DNA of 64,000 bases from Nocardia sp. alder85J. Its GTDB lineage: Bacteria > Actinomycetota > Actinomycetes > Mycobacteriales > Mycobacteriaceae. The position numbers and the translations under genes were made by a program. The DNA lies in the NCBI RefSeq assembly GCF_020176955.2, contig NZ_JAIUCZ020000002.1, positions 682,001 to 746,000 on the forward strand, written 5' to 3'. Below the pieces are notes generated by a model. That model ran no database searches, was not told the DNA's origin, and worked only from the letters and a program-made list of their open reading frames with translations. Of this stretch, positions 25,402 through 34,672 are shown piece after piece (position 1 is the stretch's first letter; each line of letters starts with the position of its first letter).

Positions 25402-26577
25402 ATGGACAGACAAGCGCTGGAACACGAACTCGCGCATCGATTGCTGGATCACCTCGAGCATCGGACCACCGATCTCGCCGACAGCATGCTGGAATTGCCG
25501 ACGGACATCTACTCCGAGCAGCGGTATCGCGACGAGCTCGAGGTGCTCTTCCACGGCCGGCCGCTGGTGCTGTGCTTGTCGGGCGCGCTGCCCGGGCCGG
25601 GCACCTACCGCACCGTGGATCTGGCCGGCACCCCGCTGCTGCTGACCCGCGACGAGAACGGGAAGGTGCGCGCGCTGGCCAACGCCTGCCGGCACCGCGG
25701 CGTGCGGGTGGCCGACGGCGCCGGCGCGGCGAAGCGGTTCACCTGCCCCTTCCACGCCTGGACCTACGACCTCGAGGGCAGTCTGGTCGCGGTCACCTCC
25801 AGTGAGTTCTTCACCGGATTGTGCATGGAGGACAAGGGTTTGGTGGAGTTGCCGGTCGCGGAGGGCTACGGCCTGATCGTCGGCCGGCTGCGTCCCGGCG
25901 ACCCGATCGACATCGACGACTACCTGGGCCCCGGCCTGGTGGACGAGCTGGCGATGCTCGATTTCGCGGACTGGCAGCCCTACAGCGAGCCGCACGTGCA
26001 TCCGGTGGCGGCGAACTGGAAGGTCACCCTGGACACCTTCCGGGAGAACTACCACTTCCGGTTCCTGCACCGCCGCACCCTGGCCACCTACGCGCACGGC
26101 GGCGTGCTGACCTTCGACTCCTTCGGCCCGCACCTGCGCAACTGCTCGGCGCTGAAGTCGATCGACGCGCTGCACGAACTGCCCGAGGAGCAGTGGGGCG
26201 ACGTCAGCCAGCACATCAGCCTGCAATACGCGCTGTTCCCGAACACGAACATCACCTTCGACAGCCGGCACGTCGAGCTGTGGCAGATCGTGCCGATCGA
26301 CGAGAAGTCCTGCGAGGTGGTGCACACCGCGTACCTGCGGCCGGGCCTGTCCGACGCGGAGCGGGAGAAGTTCGCCGAGATGGCGCCGTGGATCTGCGAA
26401 ACCGTCGTCGACGGTGAGGATTTCTGGGTCGCGGGCCGCACCGAGCCGGGGATCCGCGCCGGTGCCCTCGACACGATCCTGTTCGGCCGCAACGAACCCG
26501 CGCCGCAGCACCTGCACCGCGGGTTCGAGGCGGCGCTGGAGTCCGCCCGCGAAGCGGGCGTCCCCCGAGGAAGGTGA
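25402..26577 (+). CDS. Rieske non-haem iron oxygenase, alpha subunit
   Basis: The 391-residue protein has a Rieske 2Fe-2S site: C96 and H98 in CRHRG, C115 and H118 in CPFHAW. The mononuclear iron motif is ENYHFRFLH (H218, H223). This is the arrangement of ring-hydroxylating and demethylating oxygenases. No beta subunit gene is beside it, so it may be an alpha-only enzyme. A reductase is also not adjacent. It heads the operon amidohydrolase - P450 - amidohydrolase - oxidoreductase, with short gaps and overlaps, downstream of operator copies 3 and 4. It should start attack on the cluster's substrate; which ring or group is hydroxylated is unknown. Confidence 0.88.
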   Translation: MDRQALEHELAHRLLDHLEHRTTDLADSMLELPTDIYSEQRYRDELEVLFHGRPLVLCLSGALPGPGTYRTVDLAGTPLLLTRDENGKVRALANACRHRGVRVADGAGAAKRFTCPFHAWTYDLEGSLVAVTSSEFFTGLCMEDKGLVELPVAEGYGLIVGRLRPGDPIDIDDYLGPGLVDELAMLDFADWQPYSEPHVHPVAANWKVTLDTFRENYHFRFLHRRTLATYAHGGVLTFDSFGPHLRNCSALKSIDALHELPEEQWGDVSQHISLQYALFPNTNITFDSRHVELWQIVPIDEKSCEVVHTAYLRPGLSDAEREKFAEMAPWICETVVDGEDFWVAGRTEPGIRAGALDTILFGRNEPAPQHLHRGFEAALESAREAGVPRGR

Positions 26578-26585
26578 GAAGACCG

Positions 26586-28226
26586 ATGGATCTGCTGCTG
26601 CGCGGGGCCCGCGTCATCGACGGCACCGGTGAGCCCGCACGGGCCGCCGACGTCGCGGTGACCGGCGACCGCATCACCGCCGTCGCCGCCCCCGGCGAGC
26701 TCACCCCGGAGCCGGGCACCCGGGTGGTCGACCTCGACGGCCTGGTGCTCGCGCCCGGATTCATCGACGTGCACACGCACTACGATGCCCAGATCCTCTG
26801 GGACGGCGACCTCACCCCGTCCAGCTGGCACGGGGTGACCACCGCGATCATGGGCAACTGCGGGTTCGGGGTGGCGCCCACGCTGCCGCCGCACCGCGAG
26901 ATCATCGTCCGCACCCTGGAGAACGTCGAGGGTATGTCGATGGAGGCGCTGAACGCCGGAATCGACTGGTGCTTCGAGACTTTCCCGCAGTACCTGACCG
27001 CGCTGGACGCCCGGCGCAAGCGGCTGAACGTGGGTGCGTTCCTCGGCCACACGCCGCTGCGGCTGTTCGTGCTCGGCGGTGAGGAACGCGCGGCCACCGC
27101 GGACGAACTGGAGCGGATGCGGGAGCTGGTCCGGGAAGCCTTGGCGGCCGGGGCGATCGGGCTGTCCACCTCGCGGCAGCCGGCCCATCAGGGTGCGTTC
27201 GGCCGCCCGGTGCCCAGCCGCTTCGCGGAGGTGGACGAGGTCGACCGGCTCGCAGCGGTATTGGGCGAGAGCGGCAAGGGCGTGCTCCAGGTGTCCATCG
27301 GGCCCGGCATGTTCGTCAACGAGTTCTCCGAACTGTCTGTGCGCCACGGTATTCCGGTCACCTGGACGGCGCTGGTCACCCGCACCGACAAGCCCGGCGC
27401 GGCGCTGCGCACGGTCGCCCGCGGCGGTGCGCTGCCCGGTGAGGTGTATCCGCAGATCGCCTGCCGGCCCATCGTCATGCAGTTCACCCTCGCCGATCCC
27501 ACCACCCTGGGCGAGATCGACGAGTGGAAGGAAGTGCTGAGCCTGCCGCGCGCCGAGCGATTCGCGCTGTACCGCGACGCCGGATGGCGGGACCGGGCCC
27601 GCCCGGCGACGCTGGCGAAGTGGGCGCACCGCTGGCCGAAGGTCGACGTCGACGAGACCGGCGCGCATCAGGACGCCGTCGGCATCCCGCTGGACCGGCT
27701 CGCCGCCGAGCGCGGCACCACGCCCTTCGACGTGATGCTGGATCTGGTGCTGTCCGACACCGCCACCACCCGGTTCCGGGTGGTGCTGGAGAACGACGCG
27801 GAGGACGAGATCGGAGATCTGCTGGCGGACAAGCGAACCCTGCTCGGGCTGTCCGACGCGGGGGCGCACGCCAGCCAGCTCTGCGACGCCTGCTACTCCA
27901 CCCACCTGCTCGGCTACTGGGTCCGCGAGCGCAAGGCCCTCGGGCTCGAGGACGCGGTGTGGCGGCTGACCGGCCAGCCCGCCAAGGCCTTCCGGATCGC
28001 CGAGCGCGGCCTGATCGCCGCGGGCTACTACGCCGATCTGGTGGCCTTCGATCCCGACACCATCGGCACCCTGCCCATCGAGCGCGTCGACGACCAGCCC
28101 GGTGGCGCGGATCGGCTGATCGTGCGCAGCACCGGCGTCGAGCACATGTGGGTCAACGGGGTGCCGACCCGGGAGTCCGGCGCCGATCTGGCCGGCGCCG
28201 CCGGCGGCCGCCTGGTCCGCAGCTGA
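26586..28226 (+). CDS. D-aminoacylase-type amidohydrolase, second paralogue
   Basis: At 546 residues, this is a relative of the enzyme at 20927. It has PGFIDVHTHYDAQILWD (two metal histidines near 64 and 66), IMGNCGFG with the bridging cysteine, and SDAGAHASQLCDAC near 425. It presumably hydrolyses an amide or C-C/C-O bond in a ring or side chain. The nocardial substrate is not predictable. The ATG at 26586 is used; a GTG 12 bases earlier overlaps the Rieske stop. Two diverged paralogues in one cluster suggest two successive or stereospecific hydrolyses. It is co-transcribed with the Rieske and P450 genes. Confidence 0.82.
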   Translation: MDLLLRGARVIDGTGEPARAADVAVTGDRITAVAAPGELTPEPGTRVVDLDGLVLAPGFIDVHTHYDAQILWDGDLTPSSWHGVTTAIMGNCGFGVAPTLPPHREIIVRTLENVEGMSMEALNAGIDWCFETFPQYLTALDARRKRLNVGAFLGHTPLRLFVLGGEERAATADELERMRELVREALAAGAIGLSTSRQPAHQGAFGRPVPSRFAEVDEVDRLAAVLGESGKGVLQVSIGPGMFVNEFSELSVRHGIPVTWTALVTRTDKPGAALRTVARGGALPGEVYPQIACRPIVMQFTLADPTTLGEIDEWKEVLSLPRAERFALYRDAGWRDRARPATLAKWAHRWPKVDVDETGAHQDAVGIPLDRLAAERGTTPFDVMLDLVLSDTATTRFRVVLENDAEDEIGDLLADKRTLLGLSDAGAHASQLCDACYSTHLLGYWVRERKALGLEDAVWRLTGQPAKAFRIAERGLIAAGYYADLVAFDPDTIGTLPIERVDDQPGGADRLIVRSTGVEHMWVNGVPTRESGADLAGAAGGRLVRS

Positions 28227-28256
28227 TCCAGACCATCACGAGAAAGTGATTCGCTT

Positions 28257-29471
28257 ATGACCTCGACCGACGCGACGCGCTTGTCCGACGACTGGTGCGA
28301 ACACCATTTCGACCACCTGTCCCCGGAACTGGCGGCCGACCTGCACCCCACCATGGCCCGGATGCGCGAGCTGGCCCCGGTCGCACACAGCGATTCCTAC
28401 GACGGCTTCTGGGTCGTCTCCCGCTACGACGACGCCCTGTCGGTCGCGCAGAACTGGCAGGCGTTCAGCTCCGCGCACGGCCTGTCGGTGACCTCCGGCG
28501 GCGGTTCGGTGCGCAACCTGCCGGTGGAGGCCGATCCGCCGGTGCAGCGCATCTTCAAGAGCCTGATCAACCCGTACTTCACCCCGGCGGCGGTGGCCGA
28601 CTGGGAACAGCCGACCCGCGAGCTGGTGACCCGGCTGATCGATGAGTTCATCGAGGACGGCACCTGCGATTTCATGGATGCCTTCGCCCGGCCGTTCCCC
28701 AGCCTGGGCTTCTTCCAGCTGGCCATCAACGCCCCGGCCGAGGAGATGGAGGCGGTCGCGAAACTGGCCTCCACCTCCTCGAACCCGACCGCCCCCAACG
28801 CCCGCGAGAGCTGGGCCGGCCTGTACGCGTGGGTGCGCGGCTTCCTCGCCGCCCGCCGCGAGCAGGCACCGAAGGGCGATGTGGTGGACGCGGTCATCAA
28901 CGCGCAGATCGGGGACCGGCCGATCACCGAGGACGAGGCCATCGGCACCGTCCAGCTGCTGATCCTCGGCGGGCTGGAGACCACCGCCGGGGCGATGGGC
29001 CAGATGCTGGTGCGGTTCTGCCGCGAGCCGGAGATCCCGGCGCTGCTGCGGGAGCGGCCGAGCCTGATCCCCAAGGCGGTCGAGGAACTGCTGCGGCTGG
29101 ACACCTCGTTCGTGTCGGTGGGCCGGACCGCGGTGCAGGACGCCGAGGTGAGCGGGCACACGATCACCAGCGGCGAGAAGGTGCTCATCCACTGGGCGTC
29201 GGCCAACCGCGACGCCGCCGAGTTCCCGGGCCCGGACCGCTTCGATCTGGAGCGAAGCCGTAACCGGCACTTCGCCTTCGGCGCGGGCCCGCACCGCTGC
29301 GCCGGATCCAACCTGGCGCGCCTGAACATTCGCATCGCGCTGGAGGAGATCCTCACCCGGCTCGGCGATATCGCGCTGGTGGACGAGGACGCCATCCGGT
29401 ACCACGCGGGCCTGACCCGCACCCCGCTGCACCTGCCGATCAGCTTCACCCCGGGCAAGCGGCTCGGGTGA
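28257..29471 (+). CDS. cytochrome P450
   Basis: The complete bacterial P450 has 404 residues. It has the I-helix GGLETTAG near 240, the ExxR motif EELLRL near 277, and the haem-binding loop FAFGAGPHRCAGSN near 338-351, with the axial cysteine in HRCAG. It is soluble and needs a ferredoxin; the 3Fe-4S ferredoxin at 19724 (same putative regulon) is the best candidate. It lies 30 bases after the amidohydrolase and probably belongs to the same operon. It likely hydroxylates an unactivated carbon of the substrate. No CYP family is claimed. Confidence 0.93.
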   Translation: MTSTDATRLSDDWCEHHFDHLSPELAADLHPTMARMRELAPVAHSDSYDGFWVVSRYDDALSVAQNWQAFSSAHGLSVTSGGGSVRNLPVEADPPVQRIFKSLINPYFTPAAVADWEQPTRELVTRLIDEFIEDGTCDFMDAFARPFPSLGFFQLAINAPAEEMEAVAKLASTSSNPTAPNARESWAGLYAWVRGFLAARREQAPKGDVVDAVINAQIGDRPITEDEAIGTVQLLILGGLETTAGAMGQMLVRFCREPEIPALLRERPSLIPKAVEELLRLDTSFVSVGRTAVQDAEVSGHTITSGEKVLIHWASANRDAAEFPGPDRFDLERSRNRHFAFGAGPHRCAGSNLARLNIRIALEEILTRLGDIALVDEDAIRYHAGLTRTPLHLPISFTPGKRLG

Positions 29472-29620
29472 ACCCGCCGTCCCGCCGCGAGCGGGAGTGC
29501 GCCCGCCGCGACCCGGGTCGCGGCGGGACGGTCGCGGAGTCGCAGGGGGCTCCGGCGGCCGCGGCGATACGTCGTGCGGCGAGATCGGCACTTTCCGGCC
29601 GAAATGCGCGCCACGGAACT

Positions 29621-29634
29621 ATCGTGCGCACGAT
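29621..29634. promoter_or_regulatory. perfect 14-bp palindrome
   Basis: ATCGTGCGCACGAT is fully self-complementary and lies 143 bases before the amidohydrolase start. It is unlike the shared GTAC-centred motif, so it would bind a different regulator, if any. Confidence 0.35.
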
Positions 29635-29744
29635 GGCACGCGGTGACCTGCGTGGATCCGGGCCGGTGCGCCCGTCCGGAGCGCCGAGAATTCCGGACGA
29701 ATTCTCCGGTTGGGCGGCGCGGGGTCCCGCCGCGTGGCTAAGAT

Positions 29745-29761
29745 AAGTGAGTATTCGCTCA
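29745..29761. promoter_or_regulatory. shared palindromic operator, copy 5
   Basis: The site reads AAGTGAGTATTCGCTCA, with the centre GTAT in place of GTAC and arms related to TGAGTnA. It is 15 bases before the amidohydrolase start, overlapping where RNA polymerase or the ribosome would begin. This is a good position for repression. Confidence 0.6.
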
Positions 29762-29776
29762 ATCAGGAGGTTGACG

Positions 29777-31030
29777 ATGGGCGAGCGGACGCTGCTGACC
29801 AACGCGCGCATCCTCACCTGTAACGGTGATCCGGCCGAGAAACCGGCGGCGGGATCTGTTCTGATCGACGGCGATCACATCGCCGAGGTGCGGTTGGGGG
29901 CCGAACCGGAGGTGGACCCCGCCGCGGTGCGGGTGGTCGACCTGCACGGGGCCACGGTACTGCCGGGCCTCGGTGACGCCCACACCCACATCAGCTGGCC
30001 GCTGGATTTCGTGTTCGATCACGGTGCGGTGGCCGCGACGCCGGAGGGCAAGCACCTGCTGGATGTCGCGGCGGTTGCGAAAACCTATCTGGAGAGCGGC
30101 TATACGCTGATCATCGGCGCGGGCGCCACCCAGCCGGACGACGATCTGCTGGTCAAGGACGCGATCGATCGTGGCGCACTGCCCGGCCCGCGGATGATCC
30201 CGTGCGGGCCGATGATCGCGGAGGCCGGTGGGCTCGGCGCCGACGGCGGCATGATGGACGTCGTCACCACCGCCGACGATCTGCGCGAGGTGGTACGCCG
30301 GCAGTGCGAGCGCGGGGTGCGGTCGCTGAAACTGTTCATCTCCGGGGACGGGGTGGTGCCGCAGTACCCGTCCGAGGACATCTACATGAACGACGAGATG
30401 CTCACGGCCGCAGTCGAAGAGGCGGACCGGCACGGCGCGTTCGTGACCACGCACGCCCGCGGCGCGGCCAGCGTGGCGATGGCCGCGCGCACCGGCGTGC
30501 GGATCGTGCACCACGCCTGCTTCCTCGACGACGAGGCGCTGAGCGCGCTGGAGGCCCGGCACGGCGACGTGTGGGTCTGCCCCGGACTGCACTACCTCTA
30601 CGCCATGGTCAGCGGGCACGCCGGGCCCTGGGGCATCTCCGACGAGAAGGTCGAGGCGTCCGGGTACCACGACGAATTCCGTGCCCAGGTCGACGGATTG
30701 CACAAGCTGAAGGCCGCCGGGGTACCCATCCTGGCCGGTGGGGACTTCGGACATCAATGGACCCGGCACGGTACCTATGCCGCGGAACTGCAACGATACG
30801 TGGAGTTGGTGGACATGACGCCGGTGGAGGCGATCCACACCGCGACCCGCAACATGGGTGCGGTCACGGGTATGCGGATCGGTCAGGTGCGGGCCGGATA
30901 TCTCGCGGATCTGCTGGTGGTGGACGGTGATCCGAGCGTCGACGTGACCGTGCTGCAACAGCCGCGGTTGCGCCGGGCGGTCCTCAAGGACGGCGTCTTC
31001 GCCTACGTCAACCCCGAGGTCTATCCGTGA
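29777..31030 (+). CDS. amidohydrolase, imidazolonepropionase-like
   Basis: This 417-residue TIM-barrel amidohydrolase has HTH in GDAHTHISW near residues 74-76, later histidines in VTTHARG and VHHACF, and a final aspartate in AGGDFGHQ near 325. It is a metal-dependent hydrolase of the prolidase/imidazolonepropionase-like group, distinct from the two D-aminoacylase-type enzymes. The ATG at 29777 is chosen because AGGAGG lies seven bases upstream. Its stop overlaps the next gene's GTG start (GTGA), so the two are coupled. The substrate is unknown; ring opening of a heterocycle or lactam is one possibility. Confidence 0.82.
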   Translation: MGERTLLTNARILTCNGDPAEKPAAGSVLIDGDHIAEVRLGAEPEVDPAAVRVVDLHGATVLPGLGDAHTHISWPLDFVFDHGAVAATPEGKHLLDVAAVAKTYLESGYTLIIGAGATQPDDDLLVKDAIDRGALPGPRMIPCGPMIAEAGGLGADGGMMDVVTTADDLREVVRRQCERGVRSLKLFISGDGVVPQYPSEDIYMNDEMLTAAVEEADRHGAFVTTHARGAASVAMAARTGVRIVHHACFLDDEALSALEARHGDVWVCPGLHYLYAMVSGHAGPWGISDEKVEASGYHDEFRAQVDGLHKLKAAGVPILAGGDFGHQWTRHGTYAAELQRYVELVDMTPVEAIHTATRNMGAVTGMRIGQVRAGYLADLLVVDGDPSVDVTVLQQPRLRRAVLKDGVFAYVNPEVYP

Positions 31031-34000
31031 CGATCACCGAGCGGACCACCACCGAGGTCATCCTGTCGGGGGCGGAAACCCTGGTGCGCCTGCTGATCCT
31101 GCGGCACCGCCTGGACGAGCTGGACGGGCTCACCACCGCCACCATGGTCTCCGGCTATCCCGGATCTCCTTTGGGCGGTGTGGATCTCGCGCTGGAGCAG
31201 CGCCCGGCCGAACTGGCCGAACATCGCATCGTCCATCGCCCCGGGCTGAACGAGGAACTGGCGGCGGCCACGGTGTGGGGCAGTCAGATGGGTGCGGTGG
31301 TGCCCTACGAGGACATCGACGGTGTCGCGGGCGCCTGGTACGGCAAGGGGCCGGGCCTGGATCGCTGCGGTGACGCGATGAAGCACGCCAACGCGATGGG
31401 CGCCGGGCCCAACGGCGGCGTGGTGATGTTCTGTGGCGACGATCCGGGCTCGAAATCCTCGACGCTGGCCTGCGACAGTCAGTACACCTTCGCCGATGCC
31501 TGCATGCCGGTGCTGTATCCCGGTGACCAGCAGGAGGTGCTGGACCTCGGGGTGCACGCGTTCCGGATGTCCCGGCTGGCGGGCAGCTGGGTCGGGCTGA
31601 AGATGGTCACCGCGGTCGCCGACGGTGTCGGCACCGTCGACCTCGACGCGGGACGGCACGAATCCGGGCTCACCGGACCGCTTTTCGTCGACGGGCAGCC
31701 CTGGACGCATCAGCCGCTGGCGAAGATCGGGCCGCATGCGGTGCCCGATCAGGAAGTGCTGGTGACCGATCGCCGGCTGCGGGCCGCGCAGGCGTACGCG
31801 CGGCAGCACGAGCTGGACCGGGTGAGCGGCGCCGCGCCCGGCGCCCGCCTCGGTGTGGTCTGCGCGGGCAAGACATATTTCGATGTGCTGCAAGCGTTCT
31901 CGGATCTCGGCTATGACGATCCGGCGGACGCTGGGGTGCGGGTGCTGAAACTCGCCATGACCTTCCCGCTGGTCGAGGAGACCGCGGTGGAATTCGCCGC
32001 CTCGGTCGACCGGATCGTGGTGATCGAGGAGAAGCGGCCGTTCGTCGAGCAGCAACTGCGCGCCCTGCTGCACGAGGCGGGCAGTTCGGTACCGGTCGCG
32101 GGCAAGCGTGACGCGTCCCGGCGCCCGCTGATCTCGGCGGTGGGGGAGCTGGATCCGGCGGCGATCGGGAAGGCGCTCACCCGCCTGCTGCCCGATCTGG
32201 CGCCTGCGGCGGCCCCGGGCACCTCCGGTCTCCGGATCGACCTGCCGCTGCTGGCGATTCCGCCGCGGGCCCCGGCGTTCTGTAGCGGCTGCCCGCACAA
32301 CCGCTCCACGGTGGCGCCCGACGGTGCGCTGGTCGGCGGCGGCGTGGGCTGCCACGGCATGGTGTATTTCGAAGCGCGGCACCAGGATACGCGCGCACTG
32401 CCGCCGACGCCGATGGGTGCGGAGGGGGTGCCCTGGATCGGGTTGTCGCCGTTCGTGTCCGAGCCGCATCTGATCCAGAACCTCGGCGACGGCACCCTGT
32501 CGCACTCCGGCACCCTCGCCATCCGCGCCGCGGTCGCCGCGAACGCGAACCTGACCTTCAAGATCCTCTACAACGCCGCGGTCGCGATGACCGGCGGCCA
32601 GGACGTCACCGGCCTGCTGGACGTGCCCGCGATGACGCGAGCCCTACAGGCCGAGGGTGTGCGCAAGGTCGTGGTGTGCGCGGAGGAACCGCACCGCTAC
32701 GGCCGCCGCGCCCGCTGGGCCCCCGGGGTCGAGGTGCTGCACCGGTCGAAACTGCCGCAGGTGCAGGAACAGCTGCGCGAGGTGCCCGGCGTCACGGTGG
32801 TCATCTACGACCAGCGCTGCGCCGCCGAGGCCCGCCGCCTGCGCAAACGCGGTGAACTGCCCACGCCGCCACAGCGCGTGGTGATCAACCAGGCGGTGTG
32901 CGAGGGCTGTGGCGACTGCGCGACCAAGAGCAACTGCCTGTCGGTGCTGCCGGTGGAGACCGAATTCGGCATCAAGCGGCAGATCCACGATCCGTCCTGC
33001 AACCGGGACTACACCTGCCTGGAGGGCGACTGCCCGTCGTTCGTGACGATCACCCCGCGCGCCTCGCGATGGCCGTCGTGGTGGCCGTCGCGGCAGCGGC
33101 GCACCGCGCCGGCACGGCCCGCACTGCCGGCCGGTGACCTGCCGGATCCCCGAATCGCGGAGCTGGACACCGTCTTCGGCATCTACTTCACCGGTATCGG
33201 CGGCACCGGCGTGGTCACCGCGGCGCGGATCCTCGCGCATGCGGCCGAGGCCGGGGGACTGGTGATCGGCGGCCTGGACCAGACCGGGCTGTCGCAGAAG
33301 GCCGGTCCGGTGGTCTCGCATCTGCGGCTGGCGAAGAACCGGGACGCGTTGCGGGCCAGTGCGGTCGGCGTGGCCGGCGCGGATCTCTATCTGTCCGGCG
33401 ACATCCTGCAGGCAGCCTCGCCCAGCCATCTCGGCAAGGTCGGCCCCGGCCGCACCCGCGCGGTGGTGGACCGGGCCGTCACCCCGACCCCGACGATGTT
33501 GCAGGCCGGTACGGCCGCACCGGATCTCGCGAGTCTGGAGGCGGCGATCGTCGCGCAGGTCGGGGCCGAGCGCACGGTGCTGCTCGACACCGACGATCTG
33601 GCCGCGCGGGTCTTCGCCGACAACCTGCTGGCGAACGTGATCCTGCTCGGCGCCGCGTTCCAGGCCGGTGCGCTGCCGCTGTCGGCCGCGGACCTGGAGG
33701 CCGCCATCGCGCGGCAGGGCCGGGCCGCGAAATCCAACCGGGCCGCCTTCGAATGGGGCCGCTGGGCCGTGCACGATCCGGCGGCCGTCGCCGCCACCCT
33801 GGCCGAACACGATGCGGCACAGGGTGTCCGGGACATCAACGATCCGACCGCGGCCGCGGCGGTCACCGCGGCGGCACTGGTCGGCGCGCGCTCGCTCCCG
33901 GAGCCGTTGCGGCCGTTGCTGACCCGCCGCGCGGCCCAGGCGATCGACTACCAGAACGCGAGCCGCGCCGAGCGCTACCTCGACCTGGTGGCGCGGACCG

Positions 34001-34530
34001 CCGCGGCCGACGACGCCGGGCACGACTGGGAACTGACCCGCGCGGTCGCCGAATCGTACTTCCGGGTGCTCGCCTACAAGGACGAGTACGAGGTGGCGCG
34101 GCTGCACCTGGCCGCCGACTACGACCGCATCGCCCGCGATCTCGGCATCGAGGGCGCGTATTCGGTGAAGTACCAACTACATCCGCCGATGCTGCGGCTG
34201 TTCGGCCGGGAATCCAAACTGCCCATGGGCAAGCCGTACGAGTGGAGCTTCCGGGCACTGCGCCGGATGAAGGGGTTACGCGGCACCGCGCTGGACTTCT
34301 GGGGCCTGCATCCGGATCGTGGCGCCGAGCGGCGGCTGATCGGCGAGTACGAGCGCCTGCTCGACGAGGCGGTGCTCGGCGAGCCCGCCGCCGACTATGC
34401 GCATCGGGTCGAACTCGCGGCCTCGGTGCTCGACGTGAAGGGCTACGCCGGAATCAAGGATCGGTCCATCGAGCGCTGGCGGGAGCGGGTGACCGAACTG
34501 CGGCAGGCCGGTGCCGGAGCGCCTGTGTGA
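31027..34530 (+). CDS. indolepyruvate/2-oxoacid:ferredoxin oxidoreductase family protein (fused)
   Basis: The single 1,167-residue chain combines what are separate subunits elsewhere. There is a pyrimidine-binding TPP domain (SGYPGSPLGG near 40, GLNEELAAA near 75), a TPP pyrophosphate domain beginning SGCPHNRST near 420, and a cysteine-rich 4Fe-4S region (VCEGCGDC to DYTCLEGDC, about 622-676). The gamma-type domain has GIGGTGVVTAARILAHAA near 723. It oxidatively decarboxylates a 2-oxoacid to the acyl-CoA and reduces ferredoxin. In this context it would turn a keto-acid intermediate into a CoA ester and also supply reduced ferredoxin. The length fits the actinobacterial fused form. GTG start, coupled to the amidohydrolase. 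Confidence 0.88.
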   Translation: MTITERTTTEVILSGAETLVRLLILRHRLDELDGLTTATMVSGYPGSPLGGVDLALEQRPAELAEHRIVHRPGLNEELAAATVWGSQMGAVVPYEDIDGVAGAWYGKGPGLDRCGDAMKHANAMGAGPNGGVVMFCGDDPGSKSSTLACDSQYTFADACMPVLYPGDQQEVLDLGVHAFRMSRLAGSWVGLKMVTAVADGVGTVDLDAGRHESGLTGPLFVDGQPWTHQPLAKIGPHAVPDQEVLVTDRRLRAAQAYARQHELDRVSGAAPGARLGVVCAGKTYFDVLQAFSDLGYDDPADAGVRVLKLAMTFPLVEETAVEFAASVDRIVVIEEKRPFVEQQLRALLHEAGSSVPVAGKRDASRRPLISAVGELDPAAIGKALTRLLPDLAPAAAPGTSGLRIDLPLLAIPPRAPAFCSGCPHNRSTVAPDGALVGGGVGCHGMVYFEARHQDTRALPPTPMGAEGVPWIGLSPFVSEPHLIQNLGDGTLSHSGTLAIRAAVAANANLTFKILYNAAVAMTGGQDVTGLLDVPAMTRALQAEGVRKVVVCAEEPHRYGRRARWAPGVEVLHRSKLPQVQEQLREVPGVTVVIYDQRCAAEARRLRKRGELPTPPQRVVINQAVCEGCGDCATKSNCLSVLPVETEFGIKRQIHDPSCNRDYTCLEGDCPSFVTITPRASRWPSWWPSRQRRTAPARPALPAGDLPDPRIAELDTVFGIYFTGIGGTGVVTAARILAHAAEAGGLVIGGLDQTGLSQKAGPVVSHLRLAKNRDALRASAVGVAGADLYLSGDILQAASPSHLGKVGPGRTRAVVDRAVTPTPTMLQAGTAAPDLASLEAAIVAQVGAERTVLLDTDDLAARVFADNLLANVILLGAAFQAGALPLSAADLEAAIARQGRAAKSNRAAFEWGRWAVHDPAAVAATLAEHDAAQGVRDINDPTAAAAVTAAALVGARSLPEPLRPLLTRRAAQAIDYQNASRAERYLDLVARTAAADDAGHDWELTRAVAESYFRVLAYKDEYEVARLHLAADYDRIARDLGIEGAYSVKYQLHPPMLRLFGRESKLPMGKPYEWSFRALRRMKGLRGTALDFWGLHPDRGAERRLIGEYERLLDEAVLGEPAADYAHRVELAASVLDVKGYAGIKDRSIERWRERVTELRQAGAGAPV

Positions 34531-34672
34531 CCCGCCTCGGACGCTCCCGGGCGAGCGGCCGCGCGTCGGCAGGCGCCGGTCGGCCGGAGTCCGCCGGTGT
34601 GGCGCCGCGCCGGTATCGGGTGGTTGCGACCGTGCCGTTGCGGCATCCGCAGGTGGGCGGGAGTATGACGAG

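Larger units (their letters stand above)
29472..29776. other. intergenic region upstream of the third amidohydrolase
   Basis: These 305 bases hold no credible gene. They contain the perfect 14-bp palindrome ATCGTGCGCACGAT at 29621-29634 and, nearer the gene, one copy of the shared cluster operator (29745-29761). Both could regulate the amidohydrolase-oxidoreductase operon. A promoter is likely between them, but no convincing -35/-10 pair was picked. Confidence 0.5.
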
